Assembly (NCBI RefSeq): GCF_000003605.2
Contig: NW_003113464.1
Location: 57,109 to 95,256, forward strand
DNA length: 38,148 bases
Source: Saccoglossus kowalevskii
Lineage: Eukaryota > Hemichordata > Enteropneusta > Harrimaniidae
Direction: 5' to 3'
The notes under the pieces: model-generated
The model's input: the letters and a program-made list of their open reading frames with translations, nothing else
Databases searched by the model: none
What the model was told of the DNA's origin: nothing
Shown: positions 12,161 to 22,787 of the stretch, piece after piece
Layout of the letters: each line of letters starts with the position of its first letter
Numbering within the stretch: the first letter of the stretch is position 1
Translations under genes and position numbers: made by a program

Positions 12161-13106
12161 TTTGAACAGACCAGCAGGCTTCCAGGTACTGACGCAGCGG
12201 CGGCTGTTGTTATTTATCGTATACATACGGGCACAAGCACTATAAATCAAGTTTGCATACAGCCGGATTGATTGACAGCCATAATAGCTGGCGCCCTCGG
12301 TATTGTACTATTCCCCTATTATCACATTCATGATCGGATATCATTTGCATATTATTTAAAATAGTAATGTGATAACATTCATTTACGCAAAAATCGCGAT
12401 CTATTTACGCTGCGTGAAATTCAACAAACCAGAAGTGAAATCTAGCCACGTACTGTAATTTGCACACTAATATCATTATGTCACATTTCACGATATCATG
12501 CAGTGAGCAGTGTTGATGACACGTAAGTCAAAAAAACTTAATCCTTTGAAATATTGAAATGATTTCTATTAAACTATAGTAATAACAATGGTATATATAA
12601 TGATAAATCGATTTATTTATTTATTAACAAATGCATTGTTTGCTTAGCGAACGCATGTTATACGTAATTCTTGGAAAGGATTAAAAGTAAATACGCTTTA
12701 TTTTATCAATCTGCATATTTTTATCACGTGACACGTGAGTGTTTGTGACAAAACAACTGAAGGAAGCTGGGATTCGAGATTATTGATATGAATATAAATG
12801 GCAAACTCTCCTTGATAATAATTTCATCTACCAGTCGAAAATGTAATATTATTAGTTTATATTATATTTTCAACCATTACCTTTACTAAGGATTACCGAT
12901 CCGATATGAAACCGTTCGCGGTCCGATCTCAATCGACTTAGGAGTGTGACCAGTGTAGGATTGGTCTCAATACTTATAATATAGTAACCACGCGCATCAC
13001 TTACGTCACTAATAATAATTAATATATAATTTCAGTTTAGGGTAAATGGTTATATCACAAGAAAGAACATGTCTTTTGAGGTCTATGTCGTAACCAGGTC
13101 ATTGTG

Positions 13107-13221
13107 TTAGCCTCACATGGTCGCGTGAGTTGCGCCCTCCGCGATGCTCCAAACTCGACACAGTTGGGTGTGATGCCGTTCGGCCGGCCAAGTTGCCACT
13201 CACGCCTACATGTGAGGCTAA
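13107..13221. mobile_element. 115-bp MITE-like inverted repeat
   Basis: The left arm TTAGCCTCACATG..CGCGTGAGT is mirrored by the right arm ACTCACGCC..CATGTGAGGCTAA, with a GC-rich centre containing CGGCCGGCC. The element has no reading frame and is much more GC-rich than its surroundings. I cannot see a clear target duplication. It could instead be a structured RNA or a solo foldback element. Confidence 0.6.
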
Positions 13222-15500
13222 GTTTATGTGAAATGTGTGGAATTTCAAATGTATCGGTTTGTCGTCATGCTTAGTGCTTGTCACGTAACCAATTGTACAA
13301 TGCAGTGGTATTTTCGTAAATGTATTGGCAATGAGTTATGTTTTTTCCCCCACTTTACGAGTTGGCATTCCTAAAATGTGACAAACCATATCACCGTCAG
13401 ACATAGAGATAGAATGCTGCCACCAACGTCTCCTGCCATTGATACACACAATGTCACCGTGCTAGCGGACGATTACGCCACGCATGGTCATTTCACACGA
13501 ATTTGTGTGTATCATTATTATCATATATGTAAATCCACTGTTCAACTTAATCACGTGACAGTGACAGCATACAGCGTAGGCTTTTAACAATGCATAATTA
13601 TTTATTTGACCCCGAAGCAAAAAACAAAAACATCATATTCTCGAAAAACGTGTGAAATATTTAAATACACCGGTTCGCAAAATAGGACGATTTTTATAAA
13701 CTGCTAGTGCTTTGTGGTATTCGCAATATTTATTGTAACTGACTTATAGTACTAATATAAGCAATGAGGTGACATCAATGTTTATGAACTGAGGCACCAT
13801 ACCAAATTGTTACGCTCGTTTAATAAAAAAACAAACATTTTTTTCAACATCATCTTTCCCACGAGGAACGCCCCCTAGCGGTGAAGCGCTGCATTTAGTG
13901 AGCGAAATGTTATTTTTTTTGTAATACAAATAAATAACTAAAACATTCGTCCGTCTAATCGGCATTTTTACTACCTACTTAATAATATACTATTCTATAA
14001 ATGCCAATGACTTAAGTACTCATTACTCGTTTGGTTAACTACTCCAATCGTGCGAACATCGCACAAATATGGTTGTTGGCGACCATGCCTTCCTTGGTAT
14101 CTGTTTAGTTACTGCATTTAATTATTCGGACTTCACCGATTTCGTAAAAGGAGATTGTTACACAGATTTGAATTTTACTTCCCTATTTACTAGGTTAAAC
14201 CTCAGATTCATTTTCAACTGGTGAAGGCTCTGTAAGGTGTATACACATATAACCAAGTTTATTTGGTTCTGTGGGGGAAGTTTAATCTCTACTATAACTA
14301 ACTAGAAAGTAGTGTTCTCAGACGAGTATGGCAGATAAGTGTTATTTGTGATTAATATGGAAAGATTCTGCCTTTAAGTTAGGCCAATAAATTTCCCAGT
14401 ATCTTTACTGTTAAAGTTACCTATGGTAAACCCCCGATGCTTTCAAAAATCGTGATACATCAACACTGACAACTGTTAGTATCGGTCGCGGTTCCATTGA
14501 TATTTCCATTGATGGTTCATCCGCCAACCAATATCAAGAAAAAAAAATCGTCAGAAAGTATGATTTTGTGTGAGGGTAATCCTGATTTGCGATGATCTTC
14601 TAGGATGCGTAGGAGGAAAGTCTTATTCCATTTAATAACGCTGTCCAAGCTGTTTGTCTGGTGGCGGCTGGCACGTTTCTCACTGGCAAAGGTAAGCCGC
14701 AACTAATGACATTAATTCTGTGTTGATGACGGCAATCACAGAGTTACATAATAGCATCAATCTCAACCCCAAAGATAATATGAAATTTGTTCTATTTGCA
14801 TTTTCTCACTGTGGATTTCTTTCTTTATTACTAAAGTTTTATGTATTTATCTAATCAGTGCCAATAGTTGGTGTCTATCCATTGTTTTCGACATGTGAAT
14901 AAATTTGTCTTTGTTTTTAAATTGTTAAATGCACCATTCCGGGAAAATACGGCATATTATAGTGTCTGTCTTTCCTGTATTATAACATCAAGTTTACATT
15001 CTGTAGTAAAAAGTATCGCATCCTCAATGTGTTCGGTTTGAGTCGTAAGAACAAATAATTAACAATATTAAATGAACCATGTATTTATTATACTTTCAGC
15101 GCAACAAAGGCATTTTCTTTATAAATATTTATAAATTTCAATGGCATTGAATCCATGCCAGCTTACAAGCGCAGTGCGAAAAGGCATTCACTCATCGACC
15201 AATAGAAACCCTCGTTTCATGATTTTGGATAGTGAACTTCAATTTATAAAATAAAGAGAATGTCTTTGTTACGCATTATATAAACACAATTTTGAGAGAT
15301 TTATAAGACAAGGGCATGCAAGTTGCATGCGCACGTCAATAGAACATGTTCTGAGCACTTACATCACAGAACGCAATAGACGGATGCATCATGGGAAGAA
15401 TTCGCAATGTAAACAGAAATAAACAACGCATGTTTTAAATTGACATCTACAAAATGACTGTAAAGTAGGTTTAGTCAAATCAAAATGTTATGGTCACTCT

Positions 15501-15555
15501 ATGTCATTTCAATGCGAAGACAGTGATGTGTCATTTCAATGCGAAGACAGTCATG
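15501..15555 (+). repeat. 27-bp tandem repeat, two copies
   Basis: TGTCATTTCAATGCGAAGAC occurs at 15502 and again at 15529, followed by AGT in both. The 27-base period keeps the frame. It is a simple local duplication with no recognised role. Confidence 0.85.
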
Positions 15556-16528
15556 TATGTGTTAGCACTCACACCCAGTAGCGTTTGTGAACGTAGTAAA
15601 CAATGGAAGGGTAATTCAGATTATGTTTTTTATGCCGAACGAGTCACTGCAAACCGTGGGGTCAGGAAGCTACACTTTGAACCTGGGACAAAGAGACCTA
15701 GAGATGTAGAATATCTACTTATGATCACATGAACAATTTTTCAGGTTTTGTGCGAACAATGTTACCTTTGGGAAGTATGTTGCTTCGTGTCCAAGGCTTT
15801 TTTTTACCATACCGTAATTACGCTAATTCAAGATTTGTCTGTTTTTGTTTAAATAAAGCATATTCTCACAATGAAAGCTGTATATAATAATGGTTTAAAA
15901 TTTCAAAAAGTTGAATTTTGCTCAAATAAAAACGTTAACTTTGTTGTGGTCACTCTGTTTTGAATTTTTTAGAGGGTGGGTCATTGGATAATTTTTTTTT
16001 TTAAATCACAAAAGGGTCATCTAATTTTTGCAATGGAAAAAAATGATTTTCAGTGATCCTCCTCTGGCTGAAGTGAATAACTTTTTCCGAATTTACTAAT
16101 TATTCGTATTGCATTTATATCATCTAATTGTTCAAGTATGATTCTTGTTTAATTTCCTTTTTGATTCCTCTCTTATTCCACTTATCTTAACAGTAAAGTG
16201 TTTGTAGTTTTTATTAAATGTGCATTTTGAGAAGATCCTCACTTAATGGTTATCATTCCACATAACTAATTGTTCTTCAAAGAGTTGTGAAGCTCCATTG
16301 GACCTCACATGTCGAGCGAGTGATTGGCGTGAACACTAGGGTGAAACAAGCTGTGGCGTGAAAAAACATGATCAGTGTTAACCTTATCAGTGTTGGCAAA
16401 GTGTGAAAAAATGCAAAGCATGACGGGATAGCGTCATCGAGGTCAGGTCATTTTAGTCGAACAGCTGATCTACGCGACTGTACTATTAGAGACTCGACTC
16501 TGTCGGTCATTTCAGCGCCACTCGAAGC

Positions 16529-16536
16529 TATATAAG
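16529..16536 (+). promoter_or_regulatory. TATA box of a possible small-protein gene
   Basis: TATATAAG stands in a locally GC-richer stretch (GAAGC before it, AGCGCTGTGCACGCC after it). It is about 190 bp ahead of the ATG at 16720, so a start site near 16558 would give a 5' leader of about 160 bases. Upstream, TGACGGGATAGCGTCA-like and GAGGTCAGGTCA motifs could bind factors. This is a sequence match only. Confidence 0.45.
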
Positions 16537-16719
16537 AGCGCTGTGCACGCCAGCACGTACTATTGCCAATGAAAGGTGCATATGTCTAGAGAACGCGTTA
16601 CATTTAAACTGAGATCACGGCCAACCGACGATTGTTTTGTGGTATGAACTTGAAAGTGACTGAAGTATCGCTACCAGATCTTTACATTTTTTTCACTGTG
16701 CCGACGCAATCAAGAAACC

Positions 16720-16881
16720 ATGTCCAATTTCGACGCTGTTCTCGCTACAATCATCTGGAATGTCTCTCTCGTTTTAGGAACTTTGGCGATTATATGGAGA
16801 GGTTTTAAATATTTTTATCCTGATTTAACTCTGCATCCAAGGCAGCTGTTCTCTAGAAACCGGAAAAAGAAACTCCAGTGA
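16720..16881 (+). CDS. Possible 53-residue single-pass membrane microprotein
   Basis: An intronless frame of 53 codons runs from ATG at 16720 to TGA at 16881. Residues 1-8 are polar or acidic (MSNFDAVL). Residues about 8-32 form a hydrophobic segment with two tryptophans (IIWNVSLVLGTLAIIW). A tail with YFYPDLTLHP and a basic end (RNRKKKLQ) follows. This is the layout of known small membrane regulators, with the charge pattern of an N-out, C-in protein, but I do not recognise the sequence. Support comes from a TATA box 190 bp upstream and from ACC before the ATG. Against it, two short upstream ATG frames (16568, 16578) and a 54-codon overlapping frame start earlier in the same leader. Without homologues or expression data it may be chance. 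Confidence 0.35.
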   Translation: MSNFDAVLATIIWNVSLVLGTLAIIWRGFKYFYPDLTLHPRQLFSRNRKKKLQ

Positions 16882-17940
16882 CCAACAGTATTTGCGATGT
16901 GACCGACCATACATCACACCATGGAGTTATTGGTATTTATTGTATGAACCGATTACATGAGACTGGCTGTTTACATCGTGTTATACTATACAATGAAACG
17001 AAACGCGCCGTCACCAAAGTCACAATGTCGTCGATATTTTTAAAGGCACATTTGAAAAAAAACTAATACTTTTTAAATTATTTTTATTAATTTATTGTGT
17101 TTTATTAGCTGACTGATGATTTTATAAAACCGACCTTTACTAAATCATCACGTTTGCTTTAAAAATACACAAATAACATCATGTTTTTAATAAGGTGCTG
17201 GAAGATGAATGTCAAATCATGTATCTTTTTTAGCCTTGGGGAAGTGCGCCCTCAATGGATTATTCTCAATTTTACCCTATGTAACAGTGATCACGAGGCA
17301 GTGAGTTTTGCCTGGAGCAATGTACCGGTATATAATTAGGTTTAAATTGTTACCTTTCCGGTATCTTAGATGAAAGGAAAATGTCTGTGGTACGACTCTA
17401 GCGTAAACGTCTTTCTTGTAATTACAATACATTGTATGCTGACTGTGTATATAATTATACAACAGTTTGATGCATGGTAATTATATAATCATAATGTTGT
17501 TACATTGTACTTGAATTTATGCTGTGAACATTTTGCAGTATCATGAAGAAGTAAACAAAATGCAATACTTAAAACCAAATCTTCATGTCTTATATTGGTA
17601 AAAATATCCCATAAAATTGTCTTCTTTTGTAGTAACAACTAATTTTTATCTAATCATCTTCAAATCTTAATAATCATCCAAGAAGATATGGTGAATCTTT
17701 GACTAAATTAAACTTTTGTTCATAGAAGTAAGTACAGTGAATGGATACAAAATACCGGTAATGCTAATCATGAGAATAAGATTTTAGTAATATTCTTTTT
17801 CCAAGAACTTTTATGTAGATAGTGCTGTAACCCAATGTGTGATTTTCATTAATTAGGTCCCCACTATTAGGTAATTATTTGTCCTGCCCACAGTCCCTAT
17901 AGAGGGACTGTGTCCTGCCTAATTTTGGCCCTGTAATTTT
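16882..17940. other. Non-coding stretch
   Basis: AT-rich, with no gene or long repeat recognised. A short perfect hairpin (CAGTCCCT ATAG AGGGACTG) lies at 17891-17910, flanked on both sides by TGTCCTGCC. Confidence 0.6.
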
Positions 17941-18545
17941 AGCTCATATTACTGATTGTCCGTCGTCGGCGTCAACTTTACAATTTCAACTTCTTCTATG
18001 CAAGTCAGAATGTTTTCAAATTTGATATGCAAGTACCTTGGATGGTTCTTTCTCAGATTTGTTCATTTCATGTCAAAATCTCAAATTATCTATTTTTGGT
18101 GAATATTTTTGTCATTTTTGGTAAAAAGTGATATTTTCGACTTCTTGTAAAAAACCTCAAGTCCGATTACTTTGGTATTACATATATAGGTACTATATGT
18201 GGATCTCTCTCAGATTTGTTCATTTGGACGTTATCTTTAATTATCTAATTTTGGTGAATATTTTTGGCACTTTTGGTAAAAAGCGATATTTTCAATTTCT
18301 TGTTAAAAACTGCAAGTCCAATTGCTTTGATATAATACAAATATGTACTACATGTGGACCTCTCAGATTTGTTAATTCCGTGGTGATATCTTCAATTATC
18401 TAATTTTGATGATTTTTGGTGAAAAGTGATATTTTTGAATTCTTGTTGAAAACAGCAAGTCCGATTGCTTAGATACTATACATAGCAATGTGCATTGCTA
18501 ACAGCGGAGCTATCTCAGCCGATTGGCTGCTTGTTCTATATGAGA
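17941..18545 (+). mobile_element. Hairpin-headed dispersed repeat, copy 2 (head deleted)
   Basis: Same family as 1-406 but in plus orientation. It starts TTTTAGCTCATATTACTG and runs into TTGTCCGTCGTCGG. Compared with copy 1, the bases between the two AGCT arms of the head hairpin are missing. The body carries three to four monomers of about 155 bp: CTCAGATTTGTT recurs near 18052, 18209 and 18363, and CAAGTCCRATTRCTT near 18150, 18314 and 18460. Open frames in it follow the monomer period and have no recognisable domain. Confidence 0.75.
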
Positions 18546-19512
18546 CTTGAAGATTAATACAGTACATATAATATTCCAAAAGGATTAAATTAATTTTTGC
18601 CTTGCCTGTAATTATATAGAGGTTGGTTAATTTTTATCAAATCTGTCTCAGACTTTGTTATATTATAAATCAATGTATTACACTTGGTTTAGTTCAGTGA
18701 TAGTATGTCTGGCACATGTATGGCTATAGATAATCATTAATGTGAATTGGGTTAAAGTGACAATAGCTGTAGCTATCTTTTTTCTTTGATTTTTAGTATT
18801 TATAAAACATTTCTTGTATCATTATTGTCAATTTGTAACGGCCAATGCCAAAATGTGAACATTGAAAGCATAGCATATTATATACAGAGTTCATTAAATC
18901 ACTTACAAGTGAAAGAAGATTTGTCGAGCAGACCTCAGGAATTACAGTACAAGATGACTTACAGGTGACCTGATGATTTTTAAATATATATATGTATATA
19001 AATGTATGTATGATTTCCCATGTGTGTGGGTCGTTATACCATGTATCACATGACCAATTTCAACAAAATGGTGACTAGTCTGCACTCAGTTTTTACATCG
19101 CATTTTATGTTACATTAGTCTTCTGTACCCATGCAATTGTGTCTAAAACAATATTTTGGGAAGATTTGGTTTTCTTCATGTGGTTATATTTAAACGAAAA
19201 AATGTTTAAACTTTTTTTGCTTTGAGGTATAATCTTATTTTAGTTCAATGATAGTGCATCTTACACGTGTATTTCTGAAACTAATGCTGAAAATGTGTCT
19301 TCAAATATGCATTTGTTTTTTTGTGAAATTTCCCCAGTGAATTTGGACCATTTGAGAAATACCAACTCTAGTTTATGTTTGTTTGTTTTATTATTTTAAT
19401 TTGTAAACATGTTTAATAAATCATTGTTCCTGCCAAATTTGTTCAATATTACGGTATATGTTGGTATATCTCTCCTGTCAAAGTTGTTCAATATTACGGT
19501 ATTATAGTGAAC

Positions 19513-19591
19513 ATTTATAAGGTTAATGTTATATTCAACAAGAGATGTTGGTATTTATAAGGTTTATGTTATATTCAACAAGAGATGTTGG
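19513..19591 (+). repeat. 40-bp tandem duplication, two copies
   Basis: ATTTATAAGGTTAATGTTAT followed by ATTCAACAAGAGATGTTGG occurs twice in a row with one internal substitution. It is a local duplication without coding content. Confidence 0.85.
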
Positions 19592-20165
19592 CATTACCAC
19601 TGTTTATGCTAAAATTATTAAATTATTTTTATCAGATAACTTTTTTATTCTCAGAAGACCAGCATCCACATGTCATTACATAGTTCAGGGATTTTTAAAC
19701 CGGTCATATAATTTTACTTATTGAGGCACTGTGGAATTTTCTTATCTTTCTTGTCATTCTGTAAACACTGCAACATTTGTATGCAGTTGAATGGCCTCAC
19801 CTCAGTGAGTAGCAAACTCAAATGACTTATTAATCACTTATTAGAAAGAAACTGTTTACTTCATCTCCTACATTCTTGAAATTGTTTTCACTAGCATGTT
19901 CTTTTAGCGGATTTAACTAATCTGTAATTTAGCTGATTCAAGTTGTTGGTACTTTAGCTAATTTAATGTTAATTTAATGTTAATCAAATTCTCAAAAATT
20001 CTCCAAACTGATGTTGGAACTTATCAGTCACTTGTCTGTAAGTATGCAGTAAAGTGTCTGCTTAGCTAATATGAATTTGAATAGTGGCTTTAGTTTAACA
20101 ATTATAAATATATCATGACTATATATGATGACTTAATATTTTGGTTATATATCCTTTCCAACAAC

Positions 20166-20515
20166 ACAATTATAGTACAGTACTAGTTGCATGTCTCTAT
20201 CTGCAACAGTGCTTCGGATATTACAGTTATGCATATTACATGAGGTCACATGACCATATAGTTATCTGATACAATAGTCTTATCTCTGATGCCTTCATTA
20301 TAGCACTTGTTGCATGCTGTCATTGTCTGCAACAGGACTTAATATATTAGTTATGCATATTAATTGGGTCACATGACCATAGGTTCATGTGATGTTGTAG
20401 TTATTTCTCTTGTATGATGCCTTCAATATAGCACAGAATGCATATCCCTGACTTTAACAGTGCTTGGAATTAGTTATGCATAATAATGAGGTCACATATA
20501 TGGTCATATGTTGTT
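20166..20515 (+). repeat. 124-bp tandem repeat, three diverged copies
   Basis: GTTATGCAT recurs at 20226, 20350 and 20473, and the flanking TATAGCAC, CTGCAACAG and GGTCACATGACC-like phrases keep the same spacing. Copies 1 and 2 each hold RGGTCA-CA-TGACCA, an inverted pair of nuclear-receptor half-sites. Copy 3 has AGGTCA and TGGTCA instead in direct order. The array is diverged enough to be old. Confidence 0.75.
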
Positions 20516-21006
20516 GTGTGCATTAATTAGGTAATTAATATGCATGGATTTCAACTCTGAAGTAATCAGATTAGTGTATTATCCAAAAGCACTTATTTAC
20601 CAAGTGTCATTGAAATTTGATGAGTGGTACCCAAAATATTAAGCTGCCAAAAATGGCAATGTTATCTTAAGTTTATTATAGTAGCTACAGAGGGGGGGGG
20701 GGTTGCAATTAGGTTATTCTTCACTGGAACGCCATTTTCCGTTCACTGCAAAATCTTGTGTCATGTCTGTGATCGGACATAAAAAAACAGAACAAACAAA
20801 ATTCATGAAAGCACTTTTTGGGGCTTATTAATGTGCTGTACACATTTGATGAGGGCAATTTAGATGAAAAGATATGAAACATCAACATTTAACTATTAAA
20901 AAAAAAATTTAAGTTCAAAATCAATTTTTTTGTGGCAGATGTTTCAGACATTAAAAATTAAAATCTGATTTAGGTATAGGCTCCAATATTTTTTTATTAA
21001 GTTTTT

Positions 21007-21219
21007 AGTCCCTGTTCGGACAAAGTCCGAAAGCGAGGACTTATAATCCGATCTCTTTGCGTCCATCCATGCGTCCGGGGTGATATTTCAGAATCCTTCA
21101 GACCGATTCCATTCATTCTTTGCATGTGTCTAGTACTTTATGTGGGACATATGCACATGTGGTGGTTTAGCGATTCGATTCAAAATGGCCGACTGGCAGC
21201 CATCTTGTTTTTTGAAAAT
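21007..21219 (+). mobile_element. Hairpin-headed dispersed repeat, copy 3 (interrupted by the DIRS element)
   Basis: The head hairpin at 21007-21041 pairs AGTCC with GGACT outside and TTCGGAC with GTCCGAA inside around an AAA loop. CTTATA and a GCGTCCATCCATGCGTCCGG stretch follow. Further on, AAAATGGCC and GGCAGCCATCTT face each other as a small inverted repeat. The element stops where the DIRS end begins, so its 3' part may lie beyond 27422. No coding capacity is visible. Confidence 0.6.
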
Positions 21220-21262
21220 TAGGCGAGGGTTCTCCGAACCTGCCTATTCACATAGTTCATAC

Positions 21263-21447
21263 CCACCAAAGACTATGGTCTGTCAAAATGACTATTTTGA
21301 ACTGTAGGCATTAATCAGCGATTCTGTCGGTGACGGAGAGATAGAATCTAGGTCAGGGGAAGCCCCATGACCCCAAGATTCTTTTTCCCTTACGTCACGA
21401 ACCATGTGGCCGAGGCCATATGGCAGCGCCATAGACGGCTGTACAAT
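21263..21447 (+). repeat. DIRS left inverted terminal repeat
   Basis: Runs from ACCCACCAAAGACTATGG to about GTACAATCACT and is the inverse of 27207-27401. The outer extension AGGCGAGGGTTCTCCGAACC (from 21221) is not part of the inverted repeat, but its complement is found at about 22291-22340. A further direct copy of this repeat follows the N gap at 22044. Confidence 0.9.
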
Positions 21448-21513
21448 CACTGGTTCCTTTCTCTCTGCATCAAGGACCAACGCTACGGAAAGAGTGGGGT
21501 GGTTGGGGGGACC

Positions 21514-22043
21514 NNNNNNNNNNNNNNNNNNNNNNNNNNNNNNNNNNNNNNNNNNNNNNNNNNNNNNNNNNNNNNNNNNNNNNNNNNNNNNNNNNNNNNN
21601 NNNNNNNNNNNNNNNNNNNNNNNNNNNNNNNNNNNNNNNNNNNNNNNNNNNNNNNNNNNNNNNNNNNNNNNNNNNNNNNNNNNNNNNNNNNNNNNNNNNN
21701 NNNNNNNNNNNNNNNNNNNNNNNNNNNNNNNNNNNNNNNNNNNNNNNNNNNNNNNNNNNNNNNNNNNNNNNNNNNNNNNNNNNNNNNNNNNNNNNNNNNN
21801 NNNNNNNNNNNNNNNNNNNNNNNNNNNNNNNNNNNNNNNNNNNNNNNNNNNNNNNNNNNNNNNNNNNNNNNNNNNNNNNNNNNNNNNNNNNNNNNNNNNN
21901 NNNNNNNNNNNNNNNNNNNNNNNNNNNNNNNNNNNNNNNNNNNNNNNNNNNNNNNNNNNNNNNNNNNNNNNNNNNNNNNNNNNNNNNNNNNNNNNNNNNN
22001 NNNNNNNNNNNNNNNNNNNNNNNNNNNNNNNNNNNNNNNNNNN
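21514..22043. other. Assembly gap (530 N)
   Basis: An unbroken run of N. The sequence before it (21290-21510) and after it (22044-22275) is the same DIRS terminal repeat in the same orientation. The gap therefore lies between two copies of one repeat, a classic place for mis-assembly. Confidence 0.99.
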
Positions 22044-22380
22044 TGACTATTTTGAACTGTAGGCATTAATCATTAATTCTGCCGGTGAGGGAGAGATAGA
22101 ATCTAGGTCAGGGGAAGCCTCATGACCCCCAAGATTCTTTTACCCTTGCGTCACGAACCCACGTGACCGAGGCCACATGGCAGCGCCATAGACGGCCATA
22201 CAATCACTCTGGTACCTTTCTCTCTGCCTCGAGGACTTAGACCAACGCTATGTAAAGAGTGGGGTGGTTGGGGGGGGGGGGTCGGTCTATGATGGGTATG
22301 AACTATGTGAATAGGCGGGTTCGGAGAATTCTCCGCCTAAATTCACTACGGTCAATTACCCACCATAGACTCTGGTCAGT
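22044..22380 (+). repeat. Second left terminal repeat copy plus DIRS internal complementary region
   Basis: 22044-22280 repeats 21290-21510 in direct orientation. From about 22290 to 22340 the sequence is complementary to the left terminal extension (ATGAACTATGTGAATAGGCG, then TTCGGAGAA). It continues directly with AATTCACTACGGTCAATTAC, which is complementary to the right terminal extension (GTAATTGAACGTAGTGAATT). The two element ends are thus joined head to tail inside the element. This is the internal complementary region that templates circular DNA in DIRS elements. Confidence 0.85.
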
Positions 22381-22787
22381 CAAAATGACTATTTTGAACT
22401 GTAGGCAGAGTCAGACACCGATAGGTGGCAGGTTTTCCGAGCAAACAGAAAAATGATGAAAGGGTGGTGTCTTACCTTGTCTGTACTGTCCCCGAAGCAA
22501 AAGACCAAGTACTGCTATGGTGACAGGGTTCGGTGTGCTCGAGAAAGATAGACCCCAACTAGATTTCGAGGGTAATAAGCTTGAAGTAAGGACCGAAACA
22601 GTTCGCATAGGTCGAAACAAGCGAAACCTGGGAGCTTCCAGGAAGTGCTAGTGGTACAGATAATCTGTGCGCTAAAATGCCGAGACTGACTTATCGCCTA
22701 TGCGCATGGACCCCTTTGGTCATTCGGGCTGGGTCGGTAATCAAAGCCTGACCCGCTACGACTGGGCATAACCTGAAGAGACTCTGC

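Larger units (their letters stand above)
12161..16528. other. Intergenic region upstream of TPM gene B
   Basis: AT-rich, with no exon I can recognise on either strand. It holds a 115-bp inverted-repeat element at 13107-13221 and a two-copy 27-bp tandem repeat at 15501-15555. The open frames at 13378, 14517 and 15490 lack domains and splice support. The sequence just above 12160 must contain the gene B promoter; I see no clear TATA box there. Confidence 0.55.
18546..21006. other. Non-coding stretch with small tandem duplications
   Basis: No gene is recognised. It contains a 40-bp tandem pair (19513-19591), a related ATTACGGTAT phrase twice near 19450 and 19497, a three-copy 124-bp array (20166-20515), and a run of 11 G near 20692. 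Confidence 0.6.

Noticed and set aside
17891-17910. Perfect hairpin CAGTCCCT-ATAG-AGGGACTG as a fifth repeat head or terminator
   Set aside because: It is not followed by CTTAT or the GTCCGTCC stretch, and no gene ends next to it. The TGTCCTGCC flanks suggest a small local rearrangement.
18128-18403. Plus-strand 91-codon frame
   Set aside because: It is made of the 155-bp monomers of the hairpin-headed repeat; the apparent internal protein repeat is the DNA repeat.
21367-22069. Open frames of about 200 codons across 21.4-22.07 kb on both strands
   Set aside because: They consist almost wholly of the N gap; only terminal-repeat sequence is translated at the edges.
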